DNA from: Phialocephala subalpina
Lineage: Eukaryota; Ascomycota; Leotiomycetes; Helotiales; Mollisiaceae
Direction of reading: 5' to 3'
Assembly (NCBI GenBank): GCA_900073065.1
Contig: FJOG01000046.1
Coordinates: 33,840 to 83,146, forward strand
DNA: 49,307 nucleotides
The notes beneath the pieces are model-generated. The model saw only the letters and a program-made list of their open reading frames with translations, was not told the DNA's origin and did not search any database. A program made the position numbers and the translations under genes. Positions 1-11,318 of the stretch are shown one piece after another. Within the stretch, counting starts at the first letter, position 1. Each line of letters starts with the position of its first letter.

Positions 1-600
1 CTTTATAAAAAGTTATAAAATCTTTGATTTTATTATTAAAAAAATTTTTTAAAATTCTTTTTAAAAATTATATAAATTCCTCAAAAAATTTGATTTATAT
101 TAAATAATTTCGAGGGTTTATATTAATTATATATTATATAATTTAATAAGAATATATTAAAATATTTATTATTTTATATTTTTAATTCTTTATAATATTC
201 TTTAATATATAAGAAATTTTTTATTTTTTGAAAATAATTAAATATATATTTATTACTTTTTTATAATAATTTAAAATTATAAAGAAAATAAGATTTAAGT
301 ATTATAATATTTTGAATAAAAATAAATTTTAAAATTTTAAAAGTTTTAAAATATTTTAAAAAAATATTCCTTGGAATTTTTAATTTATATTTATTTATTA
401 TAATTAATTTTATAAATATTATTTATTAGAGGGAAATACTTTGGAATCCCTTTTAAAAATTATATAACTATAAAATTATAAAGAAAATAATATTTTAATA
501 TTTTAATATTTAATAATAATTTTATTTAAATTATTTTTCTCGTATATAAAATAATATATTACTATTTGAAACTTCCTTGGAATAGGATTAAGGATTAGGA
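1..600. repeat. AT-rich, heavily mutated repeat DNA
   Basis: This stretch is almost pure A and T, with very few C or G bases and hardly any CA, TG or CG dinucleotides. I see no ORF and no recognisable element. In ascomycetes such blocks are usually transposon remains after repeat-induced point mutation. It resembles 14160-14335, 26880-27240 and 48840-49307. It differs from 29.1-48.8 kb, where CG (tcg/cga) is kept. Confidence 0.7.
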
Positions 601-1599
601 GAATTGGTATTAAAAATATGGAAAATATAATAAGGAATAAAAGTGAATTGGTAGGCTATACTATATGGTCCATTCGATAGATAATTGATATATTTCGTTC
701 TCGTATTTGTTTGACTTGGGAGCTATCTATGCTATTTCTTGATAACTAGAGAATGCAAGCATATTAGCACTGGAAGAAGCAATACGATATTTGGACATTG
801 CTAAATATTCGGTGTGTCATTATCCGAAGTAATGAAGATATTTTTGTATTGGAGGGTTTCTCAGACTTGATTTTGAAACGCCCTGCATCCGTCTACCTAA
901 CCCAAAATGGCCCAAAACTTCCTCCGCCGAACTCCCTTCTCTATTGTCTCCTGAGTTTGCCGCCTCGCACTTAGGACCCAAAGATACCGAAAGCTATCTC
1001 ACAACCATATTTCTGCACCCGAACCACTTCAACCCACGTGTAACAGCATCGCAAGTCCTCTCACAACGCCTTCTCCAAATCTCCAGCCAAATCACATTCT
1101 GCCAACTACAAATACACGAAGTCCTTCAAAAAAAAAAACCCCCCCTTAAAATACCGAGCTCAATTAGGGTGAACGGCGTATTTCGTGAATCCGCGGCAAG
1201 TGTGATGGCGTGTCAGACGGTGAGGGATGCTCGAGGGCGAATTGCGAGCCAGCCTAGGCATTGGCTGTTGCATCCGTCTTTGCTTGAAGGCGTGTTTCGA
1301 ACTTGGTGGTCTCCGGATTCAGAAAGTTAACATCAAATGAATAGCTCCATTTGAGCTCGCAGGAGGCTATTGTGTGATGTTTATCCGCCAAGTTCCCTGT
1401 GGAGACATCTCCAGATAGCATCCCACCGTAGGTTCCCAAAGTTTGTTGAATTGACCGACACAAAGACGATTGAATGTCCCTAACACTGTTCCTATGTCTC
1501 CCTCTAACTCGGCGATCCTTTTTCCATATATCCCCATTTCCCTTCCCATGGCTCGACAGTATGCAGTAGGCGAGGGATGAGCACAATTAAGATTTCATC
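601..1599. other. Transition to normal GC; no gene supported
   Basis: Base composition rises to normal over about 600-900. A plus-strand open frame (944-1330, non-ATG start) and a minus-strand one (1367-1549) occur. Neither shows a recognised domain, a convincing splice site or a good start, so I do not call either a gene. An A/C homopolymer run (about 1128-1146) lies inside the plus-strand frame. The 3' part may be the downstream UTR of the minus-strand gene that ends at 1600. Confidence 0.5.
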
Positions 1600-2040
1600 T
1601 CATGGCACTGTAGCTGCCGCTCGCAGCCGAGTCCCGGAGAATCGTTTCCTTGGTGACTGTGGTGTGGGACCGTCGCTTTCTTGTTTAGATTCAACGCCAC
1701 TAGACTTGCCGTGTTCGAGGACGATGAGTTTGGACTGCGTGTCATGCAGGACGCTCTCTGTTGCTTGGAGTTGGGCTTTCACAGCTTCCAATTCTTTGGC
1801 GAACTCCTTGGCTTTACTACTATCGCCATTTTTACTGTGCTCCTCCCTGAGTCTTCTTGCAAGATCGCGATTTGTGACTGCCACTTTCTTCATATTCTTG
1901 TATTGTTCCTCCAGAGAAATCTGCGTTGTGGCAAGAGTCGTGTCTTTGGATTTCGATGAGTCCTCGCGAGCAGCGAGCAAGGCGACGATGATCAAGGACA
2001 AAACTCCTATGGTGATCCATCCGGAAAGCTCGGAAGACAT
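1600..2040 (-). CDS. Small membrane-anchored coiled-coil protein, uncharacterised
   Basis: This single-exon frame gives a product of 146 residues when begun at the second ATG (2040; MSSELSG). An upstream in-frame start at 2055 would add five residues. Residues about 6-24 form one strongly hydrophobic segment (WITIGVLSLIIVALLAA), probably a signal anchor. About residues 40-110 are rich in E, K, Q, A and L with heptad character and should form a coiled coil. The last 35 residues are polar and Ser/Pro-rich, with a PRKR basic patch. I recognise no catalytic domain. The layout (short N-terminus, one helix, coiled coil) suggests a type II or N-anchored organelle or ER protein, but this is inference. 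The frame is clean, without RIP-like stops. Confidence 0.6.
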   Translation of the reverse strand: MSSELSGWITIGVLSLIIVALLAAREDSSKSKDTTLATTQISLEEQYKNMKKVAVTNRDLARRLREEHSKNGDSSKAKEFAKELEAVKAQLQATESVLHDTQSKLIVLEHGKSSGVESKQESDGPTPQSPRKRFSGTRLRAAATVP

Positions 2041-2419
2041 TTTTACGAAGAGCAATGTTCCAATTGACTAAAGATATCTCTTACTTTCTTCTCAGTGTTT
2101 TGTATACACCAAAACCTTCGAGTATTTGGTTCGAGTGGGTTGATGATGGATAAATGCTGCAGAGAATTGCGTTGGTATAGTAGCAGTGCGGGCGTGGGAA
2201 TGTGATGGTAACAGGGACGCGATGCCGTGCGAAAGTTCCGTTGTTTCCAAGATGGGAAGGATGGAAATGAATGTGGAATGCTTGCAAGAAAGGAATGTAA
2301 GGCACCAGATGAGGAATGCGCCACGCCCCAGCCCAGTACAGCTGCCCTTCAATCCCCGCCGACTCATTTAGTCTAGGAAGCAGCTGCAATCCCCCACGAT
2401 TTGGAAGAAGACATACGAA
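2041..2419. other. Intergenic: 5' region between divergent genes
   Basis: This is the upstream region of the minus-strand coiled-coil gene and of the plus-strand pseudogene beginning at 2420. The overlapping open frames here are short, on both strands and unlike any protein I know. No clear TATA box or other motif stands out. Confidence 0.4.
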
Positions 2420-3508
2420 ATGAGTCAAATGACAAGCAGACATCGGAAACTACGAGACCTGGACCAAGAGATCGTTTGCCTTGAAATCGAGAAAGATGAT
2501 GTTCTCTCTAATTATCCCAGAATCAGAAAGTCGCGAAGCGAAATCCTTGCGCGAAAGAAGTGAGAAGGACAGTGGGATGCAATATTTCCCAACTTCAGAC
2601 TATCAATTCAAGATTCATTAGATTAAGACTCAGATGAAAGGGTGGGCGAGAGCTAGCGCCGTCGATAGCGAAGCGCCTTGGGAGTCCGCTTCCGCTGGTG
2701 ATCAAACCCTACTCCATGAGGCGTTGGTTCAAGAAGGTGGAATTCCAGTTGCATTACGATCAGGCAAAGGACCATTTGCGCTTCTCAACTCTCTTTTAAC
2801 ACACGACATATTTACCAGAATAATCATCAACCCATTTTTCTGCTTTGGGGATGCAGAAGAAAACTCTCAGCTGTCTGAAACATATGAAGCGATATTTAAG
2901 TGTGAATATTCATTCAAAGTGGAGCGTGCGGAATACCGAAAACTTTTCCATTTCAATACTAATCATCGCACAGGTGAAAAGACTGAAGCATACGCATGGC
3001 GCTGGAGGACGCTCCGCGGCCTCTATCCTAGCATCACTCGTACTAGGACTTGTAATCTTGTAATGCGAAAGCCAAAGAAGCCTTGTACAAAAGGACATAC
3101 AATAAAGTCACAGAAATCGCATATCAACACGCGGAGAATTTCGTGGCTAGTCCTGCTCGACTACTATTAAAGCCCTTGGATGAGAGAGGAATGAACAAAA
3201 TAAAGTCAATCTACGAGAGTGCGAGGCACCTCTCAATATTTTTGGGAGTCATGCGCATTGCTCTGAAATTGGTAACGAAAGCAACTCTTGACAGCAAGAT
3301 CCTGGCATTCAATAAAGAGTCCAAGAATATGGAACCGCACTCGCTAGTGAGATGGGACGACCGCCCCGATCAATTGAAAGGGAGAACAGTTGAGTTGATC
3401 GTTCACCCATTGCTCTTGAAGTTTGGAGATGAATACGGGAAGTAGTACAATCAGGAGGGATTAGTCTGGGCTCCAGTAGAAGTATGGTTGACGAATCCTG
3501 AGAAATAA
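2420..3508 (+). pseudogene. Decayed copy 1 of a tandem uncharacterised fungal gene family
   Basis: An ATG at 2420 opens a 47-codon frame predicted to form a coiled coil (HRKLRDLDQEI...). It stops at TGA 2561, and the same frame meets another stop near 2624. Protein-like sequence continues in another frame from about 2634 (...LLNSLLTHDIFTRI...NPFFCF...YAWRWRTLRGL), shifts near 3060, and runs through KAKEALYKRTYNKV to TAG 3443. Beyond that stop the frame continues as NQEGLVWAPVEVWLT to TAA 3506. The order coiled coil, then LLxxLLxHxI/Lxxx...PFF, then a W-R-[WY]-[RE]-T-L-R motif, matches the next gene downstream, so the two are paralogues. At least two stops and two frame changes make this a pseudogene. 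I do not know the function of the family. Confidence 0.6.
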
Positions 3509-3779
3509 AGCCTAGATACCTCGACAGCGCAAGTGGACCACATGGCATGTAAAAGAGATGGACAGCTGTAGCTGCTATTTGTTGGTTCGAATGCATTTGA
3601 TAGTTTCACAAAGAATACATGCCGCTTCCAAACAATTATCGAGTTTTTCATTGTCTCATTAGATGTCCAACATTGCTACGATGCCAGGTTTAACAATTCA
3701 GAGCCTCTTTGTTGCGAAAGGTCCTCCGGTCAACATCCCCACCGACTACAAGCGATATCTGGTACATCGATGACAAAAA

Positions 3780-4806
3780 ATGGCCGAACCCTTAGACCTT
3801 CGAGACCAAAGGATCAAGGATCTCGAAGGCCTCCTCTCGAATTCAAAAGCAGAAAAGGAGCGTCTGGAATGGAGACTTCGCAACCCACCAGCTCCAGGAC
3901 TGTGGCAACCGGGAAAGAGCCAAGAATACTGCCGAGAAGAGCTCAACACGATCAATACAAGTCTCGCTGAATGGGCAAATGACTTCGCGGCGACAACAGC
4001 GGCACCATGGCAGAATTTGCCTGCAAGAGGTGGCAGTTTGTGAATAATGTTCTGAGCACAGTGACGAAAATGAATGATGGATTACCGCCAACGAGCTTGA
4101 TGAATGATGAAGGCACAATTCTTCTTCTTGATGCCTTGGTAGCCCATCATTTGTACAAAACATATTTGCTAGACCGTTCTTCTGCGCTCCTAATCATCGA
4201 ATTTCCCCGCTTGGGGGCGAGCTCTCTTGGATGTACATCGAGCCTTTAAAAGGTGAGCTATGGCCCTGAAGAAGAAGAGTAAATTATGTTTGCTAAACGA
4301 ACGTAGGCGACAAGGTGGCGGCACATAAATGGAGATACGAGACACTAAGATGCCTCAGCCCTCTTGATGACCAGAAACTACATACCCAGACGAGAACTTT
4401 GCTGAATCAAGCTGCAAAGGATGAAGTGGACCTGTTCCTTGGCTCAGCTATCAGCTGTCTGTTGAACACGAACAGAAAGAATGAATACCACAGACGTCTA
4501 GTAGAGATCTTCGAGACAGCTTCGTGGAGAGCATATGACATATGGTGCGAGAGAGCCTACATCAGGTGTACTCCACTCAAGGAGTTCAGTGAAATGACAT
4601 TCGGGGGCGGTGGTGAGAGATGGCCAGCGGACTATTTAGAGAAATTGAAACAGATGTTGGATATGGTGAAAAGTGATGGGGAGCTATTATGCACTCGACC
4701 TTGGGTAGAATTAGTTGACACGGTCGTCGAAGAAAATGCCGAAGGTGTAAAACAGGAACACGAAGACTGCATCCACCTGAGTGCACCATTTTATGTAGAG
4801 CTTTAA
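3780..4806 (+). pseudogene. Decayed copy 2 of the same tandem family
   Basis: ATG 3780 begins a coiled-coil N-terminus (LRDQRIKDLEGLL...). About 85 codons on, the plausible protein moves to a second frame (FVNNVLSTVTKMNDG...LLLDALVAHHLYKT; within 4007-4249). Near 4168 it moves to a third (RPFFCAPN...ELSWMYIEPLK). A convincing intron (GTGAGC at about 4252, ...GTAG at about 4306) then joins it to the last exon (GDKVAAHKWRYETLRCLSPL) ending at 4806. The two frame changes have no acceptable intron (candidate GT...AG spans are 20-35 nt), so I read them as frameshifts. The last 163 codons are intact: predicted helical, acidic and without a recognised domain. Alternatives are sequencing indels or unusual splicing. 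Confidence 0.55.
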
Positions 4807-5204
4807 GGGTTTGTAGACAGCCCCAAGGCAAAGACGTCTAGGAATTGGCCTGCATCATGAATCAACGCCCAAGTTGCTGGATGATGGTTGAAGTATTAGG
4901 AAACTTCCCAGTAGTCTTCGTAGTAACGAAGAAATCGCATTAGAACGAGAGAACAGGTTTGCGCAGGGTTGGTGAAGAAAGATCGCCTGTGACATCAGAA
5001 GATGGATGACTCCACCATGTATTCGTTCTCTGAGGAAGTAAAGTCTCAATCGCCACCTTGACTTTCCTTCCCGCCCAAAATGTACTGTATGTATTGTGCT
5101 TCTGTTGCACAATTGGTATCCATAAACGCCGAATCCACCAACTCCCAGCTATGTTCGTCTGACAATATTGATACGCTGAATAGAAATGTTGCTCCTAGAA
5201 CATT
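4807..5204. other. Intergenic, convergent 3' regions
   Basis: This is the downstream region of the plus-strand pseudogene and of the minus-strand E2 gene. Only short shadow frames are present. I see no element or motif here. Confidence 0.4.
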
Positions 5205-6155
5205 TCACATCCCTAGCAGAATCTTCACGATCATCGCCACCAGCAAGATGACAATAGCAGCAATTGTCCTATCGATCCATATCGGTACGCCATCGTTCGT
5301 TCTTCTCCGCGCTGCTTGTGCCGGATATGTAGGTAGAGGTCTCGTTGTCGTAGTCGCTGTCGACTGAGAAACCCCTTGCGCAGGTCTCGCTGCAGGATAT
5401 GGAGCTGGAGCAGTATTCGCAACCGGAACATCCATCGCACCATCATTCCCCGTCCTCACGAAACCCTCTGCCAGAGCAGCATCTTCTTCTGTCGCTTCCT
5501 TTTGTTCAGCCGTGGGCTTCATCTCATCCTTCCACGCCATATTCAACTCCTTTGGAACTTCGACTTCCTGAGCACTCGACCCCTCCTTCTTGGCCGCTTC
5601 CTCACTCTCCCTCAAAATCTCCGCATTACTCCTCCCACAAATACCACACTTCCACTCCCCGCTATCCTTCGCCACTCTCTCCCTCTCAGCGGCACTGCAA
5701 TCCATCCCGCCCAACTGCCCCTTCGGATCCGTTTCCATGAAACTTCTCAACGCCGTCAACGCAGTCCTCACACCCCAAGCCGGCATCCACGTCTCCTCAT
5801 GATGCCCACTAATACTCAAACATATCTCTCTATTGACCTCGAATCTGCCGGACGGTGTAAGGAAGCGAAAAGACGGAGGACGAAGAGGATATGTAGGCGG
5901 TAATACGATGCGACCGTGGTAGATGCCTTGTGCGAAAGAGGAGGAGGGGGGACCGCGGAGGGTGAAGTGCCAGTCGAAGAGGTCTGCGTCGTTGGCGGGG
6001 GCGGCGTGGAAGTCGGGGGAGGGGGAGTTGGCTAGTTCTGCGGCTTCGCGGACTGGGACGCAAGGCTGGATTAGTGGTTGTGGTGACGAGGGGTCTGGGA
6101 GCTTACGGATTCGTTTTATGGTGGGGGATTTGGAATTGATGCGTGAGGTTGCCAT
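5205..6155 (-). CDS. ubc6: Ubc6/UBE2J-type tail-anchored ubiquitin-conjugating enzyme E2
   Basis: This is an ER-membrane E2 of the Ubc6 family. In yeast and animals such enzymes supply ubiquitin to ER-associated degradation ligases (Doa10, Hrd1). An N-terminal UBC fold carries WHFTLRGPP, YHGRIVLPP.YP and the active-site Cys in NREICLSISGHHEETW, all Ubc6-specific. A CGICGR motif, an acidic and Ala/Pro-rich linker and a C-terminal hydrophobic segment (IAAIVILLVAMIVKILLGM) form a tail anchor. The frame is open for 316 codons, but a 54-nt intron (6053-6106; GTAAGC, branch CTAAT, end CCCAG) lies inside it without breaking it. Removing it joins KRI to REAAEL as in the family and gives 298 residues. 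Start ATG 6153-6155. Confidence 0.95.
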   Translation of the reverse strand: MATSRINSKSPTIKRIRKLPDPSSPQPLIQPCVPVREAAELANSPSPDFHAAPANDADLFDWHFTLRGPPSSSFAQGIYHGRIVLPPTYPLRPPSFRFLTPSGRFEVNREICLSISGHHEETWMPAWGVRTALTALRSFMETDPKGQLGGMDCSAAERERVAKDSGEWKCGICGRSNAEILRESEEAAKKEGSSAQEVEVPKELNMAWKDEMKPTAEQKEATEEDAALAEGFVRTGNDGAMDVPVANTAPAPYPAARPAQGVSQSTATTTTRPLPTYPAQAARRRTNDGVPIWIDRTIAAIVILLVAMIVKILLGM

Positions 6156-6570
6156 AATGATTGTCGGGGAGAGGATATGAATGCTGCAGATGTGAGATTG
6201 AGCAGAGCTGGATATGTAGATGCTCAGGCTCAGAAGTAGAAGTTGGAGAAAGATCTGGACAGTTGGAGCTTCAAGTGGTGATAGAGCGAAAGTGGCTTAG
6301 CGCCGATACTAGCGTGCAGACAGGTGTGGCGGTGCAAATGTCCAGATGAGATTTGATTTCTCAGATTGGAAACAGACTATGGGACAATGAGATATTGCAA
6401 CTTCGATAATGTTCGACCCGTGATGCTCTGGATGTGATTTTCCTTCTGTGGTTCACACTTTGGATCTGGTCTCAATGTCGGCCGATCTTGATGCCAAGGT
6501 CGGTATCAGAGAAAGATGTACGCGCAAGCATGTCTTGGGTATTATCTAAATACAGATACAGTACAAATCA
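6156..6570. other. Upstream region of the E2 gene
   Basis: This gap lies between the E2 start and the 3' end of the DHHC gene, both on the minus strand. It should contain the E2 promoter and the DHHC terminator. I see no distinctive motif. Confidence 0.4.
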
Positions 6571-8063
6571 TCAATCAACGCCTTCATCCTGTCCGTCCCA
6601 GCCTCGTACATCATCCTTCTGCCTTGCCAACGTGTTCCCAAGCAAAGTATTCGTTACCACTCCAACCTTCTGTGGCCATCCAACGGCAGCTTTCCGGTCC
6701 AGAGCCCTTCTCTCAGCCTCGTCTTCATCGCTGCTGATGTCATAATCGTCCTCATTCCTTGGGCGAAGATTCTCCATCGACACTGCTCCTGTATCCGCAT
6801 AATCATCTGGATTCCGTCCCAATATTCTGTCAGCTTTCGAGGTTGATCGGCTGGGATATGCAACATAATGTCTTCCTGCACCATCTCGTTGTTGTGGAAT
6901 ATGTGGGACTAGTTCTGCTCCCCATCCAGCAGCATTCTCTCGCTGTCGTTGTTCTTCTCTTTCCCGTGCAATCCTCTCCCTGGCCTCCAACCAGTTCGGA
7001 CTTGGCTCCCAACTCCATCCATCTCCCGTTGTAGTGATTATCGGTACGAACCATAATGCTGGCTTTGGTCCGAACAGATGCCCCAGATTCCGTTTCCAAC
7101 CTAGGTCGAATGCGCTGGGCAATTTCTCGGAATCTTGTTCATCGAGGTATGCTTCGTATCTCTCTCTGGCTCGCTGTCTCTCTATTGCGTCGGAGAATTC
7201 GTGGTGTCCATTGCTAAGGTTCTCGCGTTGCTGCTCGTAAGACTGGTGCTGCATCGACTTCCGCAGAGGTGAAAGGTATCTCGTCTTCTCCAAGCACTCA
7301 ATCGTGGTCTGGCCCCTGGATGCCAGTATGATATGCCAACCCGTAAACCCCGCTAGAACAAGCCCGATTATTCCTGATATGACTGCCAGCATCACATAGT
7401 TGACTGGCATCAAAGACTCCGTGTACTCTCCTTCATTTAATATCTCCCTCCATACCCAAACGGCAGAAACTCCAAAACAGACGAAGCAGAACAGTGTTGT
7501 GTAGATTAAGAACAGGAGGAAGGCTTTGTAGTTTCGTAATCCGACGCATGTTGCCAACCAAGGGCAGTGATGATCCATCTTCAGCACGCAAGTTCGACAT
7601 GTCGAGCAGTGATGTGCGCGATCCGGCTTCCGAGCCTGGCACTTCTTGCAGAACCGTAACTCGCCATTTGCCTTGACTGTGAAGTTCGTCGCTTTCGGAG
7701 GAGCATTCGTGGGGAGGGTGCTGTAGCCTTGCGTGGTCGTTGTGCCTGGGCTGGTGAAGACAGCTGTCGTGTACGACCAGTTCAGGAGAACATAGAGAGC
7801 GATTCCGAGGAACGATGTGCCATTTCCTGGAGAGTCAGCAGAGGCGGAACATAGACCATGGGATGTATACCTATCCAAGCACTCTTCGCAGGAAGAAACC
7901 CGATTGTTGCCTCCACCCAAACAGCCCAGGAGGTTATGCTGTACACGAAGAAGAGAGGAAAATAGGTGGCTCCCAGGCAGCAGTATCTCTCGCACTTCCT
8001 AGCCCATTTTCGAGGCATTCTGGTAGGTGATGTAGATGGACTTGGAGGTGATAGAGTCGCCAT
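6571..8063 (-). CDS. pfa3: DHHC-type protein S-palmitoyltransferase, Pfa3-like
   Basis: This enzyme attaches palmitate to cysteines of membrane-associated proteins. Yeast Pfa3 acts on Vac8 at the vacuole. Exon 1 (8063-7871) encodes two hydrophobic stretches. A 44-nt intron (7827-7870; GTATAC...TGCTGAC...CCAG) is followed by exon 2, and the spliced product is 482 residues. The Cys-rich domain reads [17 protein letters not shown], then a second C-x2-C, with the catalytic DHHC at about residues 149-152 (MDHHCPW). Two more membrane spans follow ([30 protein letters not shown]), then QTTIECLEK, close to the TTxE motif. A long soluble tail has RER-rich and acidic parts. Start ATG 8061-8063 was chosen because it precedes the first span. 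Intact. The Pfa3 assignment rests on overall resemblance. Confidence 0.92.
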
Positions 8064-9312
8064 TAGACGGTCATGAGGGCAGAGTGTGCATGTTTTTTGG
8101 TGTTGATGAAGTTGATGAGGCGCATGCTCACTGGAAAGGAGTCGCTGACAAGCTGGAAACACCGGGGGTCAGGTTCCTCCGCTTCCGAAGGCCCCATGTA
8201 TCTCTAAAGCCAACGTCTGAATAACCTCAAACTTCAAGAACAAGTGCCTTCACAATGTTCCCAGTGTCCAGTGTCGTGGTAAGTCTCGTTCGGAGTCGAT
8301 GTGATACGCTCTAGACAAGACTCGATAGGGCGAGGCAGCTATTGATAGCTTCAACAAACTTCCATAATGGGAAGTCCCTGATGCCGGTGTCTATCTGCAG
8401 ACTCCAATGAGCTATGCATGATGGAGGCTCTAAGGTAGGTGTCTTACCAGGCATCGGGAATGTCTGCTGGGCCTCTTTGACTCCCCTTGGATTGGAATTA
8501 CCAGTCGCAGAAGGACAACGTTTTCAATCTCCCAGATGAGTTACTACAAGCAGTAAATCGTTATGATCTTGATCGAAAAGGTCTAGAAGAGGCTGGGAGA
8601 TGGAGAACGCTGAGCGGGCTGTGTGCATTACATTACATCTGCATCTGCATCTTACTCGCTTTGTTGAAAGCATAGCAGTTGCTGCGCTAGTCCGCGTTTG
8701 CTGTTCCTGCCGATTTGGGGTTGCCGCCAGAAAATCTTTCTTCTGAGCTGCAACATCTTCTTCAATTGAACTTCGTCTACCAATTTCACAAAGTCTCCAA
8801 TTTACACGACACAAATTCGCCAAAGATCTCTGAATGGTTGCCAGCCAATTGGCTGTGTGCCATCAGGCTTAGATCTCGTCTCGTCTCGTCTCCTCCCTCT
8901 AATCCAGCATCAAGCCAGGATATCTTCTTACCGCTGTACCTTTCCTGCCTGGACCTGGGCCTCTTTGCGCACCAACACACTCGCGACGAAAGCCAGAGAT
9001 CTCGAGCCCTCTACTGGATCTGTCTCCCAATCGTCACGAGTCGATCGATCACAGATCGACAGCTTGGTCTCCTCTTTCCCACAGCTCCCATGACCCTCGG
9101 TTGTCTGCGATCCTCCAAAGCTGACAGCTTTCCTAGCCCAAGGAGCATCTTCCTTTTCTTGTCCTGCAACAGCTGGCCCTCATCTTCGATCACTCGACGA
9201 AAGCTGTCTCCCGTCTCGACCTACAGGCTTGTCGTCTTATCTGGCTTCGTCGCAAGTTTCCACAACGCACAATTACCATCACCCTTCTCCATACCAATAC
9301 GATTTTACCACA
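8064..9312. promoter_or_regulatory. Divergent promoter region, DHHC gene and C2H2 gene
   Basis: This stretch separates two genes transcribed away from each other. The part before 9313 is pyrimidine-rich on the plus strand, typical of fungal 5' UTRs, and includes a short run of CTCGT units around 8876-8895. Open frames here (for example 8715-9335) look like a low-complexity UTR, not protein. No specific factor site is claimed. Confidence 0.5.
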
Positions 9313-10858
9313 ATGGCCTCCTCCAGGAACAATGAAGTCACGGTCTGCATGGTCTGCAACTTGAAGTTCCCTACATTCATCGACTACCACCGCCATAAAT
9401 CGAAGTCGAGTAAGCACCTCTTTTTCTGTGGGATCTGCTCCCAAGACTTCAACACCCAAGAGGCTATGAAGCAACATCATGACTTGGTACGTAAGAATCA
9501 ACCAACCTTCGAACTCCCCTAACAAGTTGATAGCTGCACTCCGATGAACAAAATCTCCATTGCCCCGGATGCGGCAAGAAGTTCAACCGCCTCGGGGGCC
9601 TTGTTGGTCACCTCGAGTTGAAGTCGTGCCGTGCACTTAAGGTTGACATTGAGGCCGCTAGGAAGGAAATCTCCCAACACAATGCCACCGTCCACAGTGC
9701 TCGCGACTACAAGGACTTCAGTCGCTCAGGCAACTCTTCTTTCGCACCAGAACCACTTCCAGTTGCACTCGCCAAGAGTCCCGGAGCATTTGTCCAAGGC
9801 CAAGCTGGACAACCTGCCAGTGGCGCCCACCAAGAGCAATCTTTCCGTGGTGATGACCTCATTGGTAACCTCGATATTGCTAATTGGGGCGTTGAGGCCA
9901 AACTCAAGGAAGTTAATCTCATTGATGTTGATGACTTCCCTGCGCTCAGCAGCAAGGCCCCAAACATCACGAATGCTCCCACATTCGGCACTCCTGCAGT
10001 TAACGCTACAGCCGCCAACGCATGGGCTACTCAACCAACCCTTCTTTCCACTGGTCGCATTCCGATTTCCCTGGTCCACACTCCCGCAGTCAATACAGCC
10101 AGTCGACAGAACTTCAATCCCTCTGCTTCTGGCGTGGTCCCCCAGACCGGTACTCCTGTCGTCAATACCCAAACCGGAAATGCATGGGCTACTCAAGAGA
10201 ACTCGTTGGCTGCTGCTTCATCCGCGACTGCTGGTCCTATTCAACTCACCCGCACTCCGGTCGCTCCAGCTGAGGCTGCCCCGTCCGTTCTTGCTGTTAT
10301 TCTTCAGAACCAAGCCGTTGCTCGCCCAGATGCAGAAGCTAACCCGTATGATCCCGACACCCCAGGTTTCAATGCTTCGAAGTATTGGATTCCTATGCTG
10401 GACAAGTACAAATGTCCTTACTTGGGTTGTGGGTAGGGCGACTTCTTGCTCCAAATCGTGCAAGAATTGGCTAACAGATATACAGTAAGGGTATCGGCAA
10501 CCTTCCCGCCTTCCTCCAACACCTCAAGTCCCCCGCCCATCGAAACGAGAACCTCCAATGCACCAAATGTCTTCGATACTACGCTACTGCGACGGCTCTT
10601 ACACAGCATATGGAATCCCAAGGTGTCCGATGCAAAGTCCGCAACGATGGTAACTACGCTGGTGTTGTTGACGAGGTCACAGGAGGCGTCGCTTTGGCAA
10701 AAGGCCGACTGCTGGATAAAACTGTCAAGTACGTTGTCAACGAAGGCATTCTCAATCCTACGGGTGGCGTCGTTACAGCCAACAAGGCAGCTGTCCAAGG
10801 CAAGAACTCAACCTTCAATAACTATTGGGACAATCCCAACCACGAGAAGAAATGGTGA
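9313..10858 (+). CDS. C2H2 zinc-finger protein, three exons
   Basis: This is a 481-residue protein built from exons 9313-9486, 9534-10432 and 10486-10858. Intron 1 (9487-9533) starts GTACGTAAG and intron 2 (10433-10485) starts GTAGGG. Both have a CTAAC branch site and end in TAG or CAG, and they restore one frame. The N-terminus has CMVC...HRHKSKSSKH and CGIC...HH, then HCPGCGKKF...H, a run of C2H2 fingers. The middle 250 residues are low-complexity, rich in Ala, Pro, Thr, Ser and Asn, with repeated NAWATQ-type motifs. The C-terminus has CPYLGCGKGIGNLPAFLQHLKS..H and a further CTKC...H finger. The clustered finger pairs resemble uncharacterised fungal C2H2 proteins; nucleic-acid binding is likely, the target unknown. 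ATG 9313 is the first codon before the fingers. The gene is intact. Confidence 0.9.
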
Positions 10859-11318
10859 ACAGTTCGGCTGCTAGATTTTCGAGGCTCGGCTTCCCGTTCT
10901 GTTTGCCAGTTCCTTCTTCGTGCTTGCTCCTTACCACTGCTGCTGTTTCTTGATGTGTTTCGGGAAGGCATCCTGTAATTCCGCATATTCTTGCACTGCC
11001 CGATTGTGCTGGAGAAAATGGCAATATGACGGATTTGGAGCGTATCTTGACGTGCAGGTAGTGGCCAGGGTCAGGGTCTCTTTAGGGAGCACTCTTAAAT
11101 TCTAGTCGTATTTCATGCTGTTTCTACAAGGACTCCCTCACTATGCTTGCTTGTACCTAGAAAAAACCAGACTTGCTATCTCGTAACTTTGATTCCTCGT
11201 GAATCTTGTTCCAATGTGTCAGATTGATGACTCCGAGATCGAGATCCAGAATCATTCAGACCCCTTCCAGCCCTTTAACAAGACCGCTCGACGGACTTTG
11301 CTATCACTCCTTCAGCTG
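10859..11318. other. Intergenic 3' region of the C2H2 gene
   Basis: This non-coding stretch lies between the stop of the C2H2 gene and the end of a minus-strand gene fragment. No motif or RNA structure was recognised. Confidence 0.4.

Noticed and set aside
944..1330. Open frame of 128 codons on the plus strand.
   Set aside because: It has a non-ATG start, a homopolymer A/C run inside and no recognised motif; it may be a remnant of a gene, but nothing supports it.
8715..9335. Open frame of 206 codons upstream of the C2H2 gene.
   Set aside because: It has a Ser/Leu/Pro-rich composition from a C/T-rich leader, overlaps the true start at 9313 in another frame, and shows no domain.
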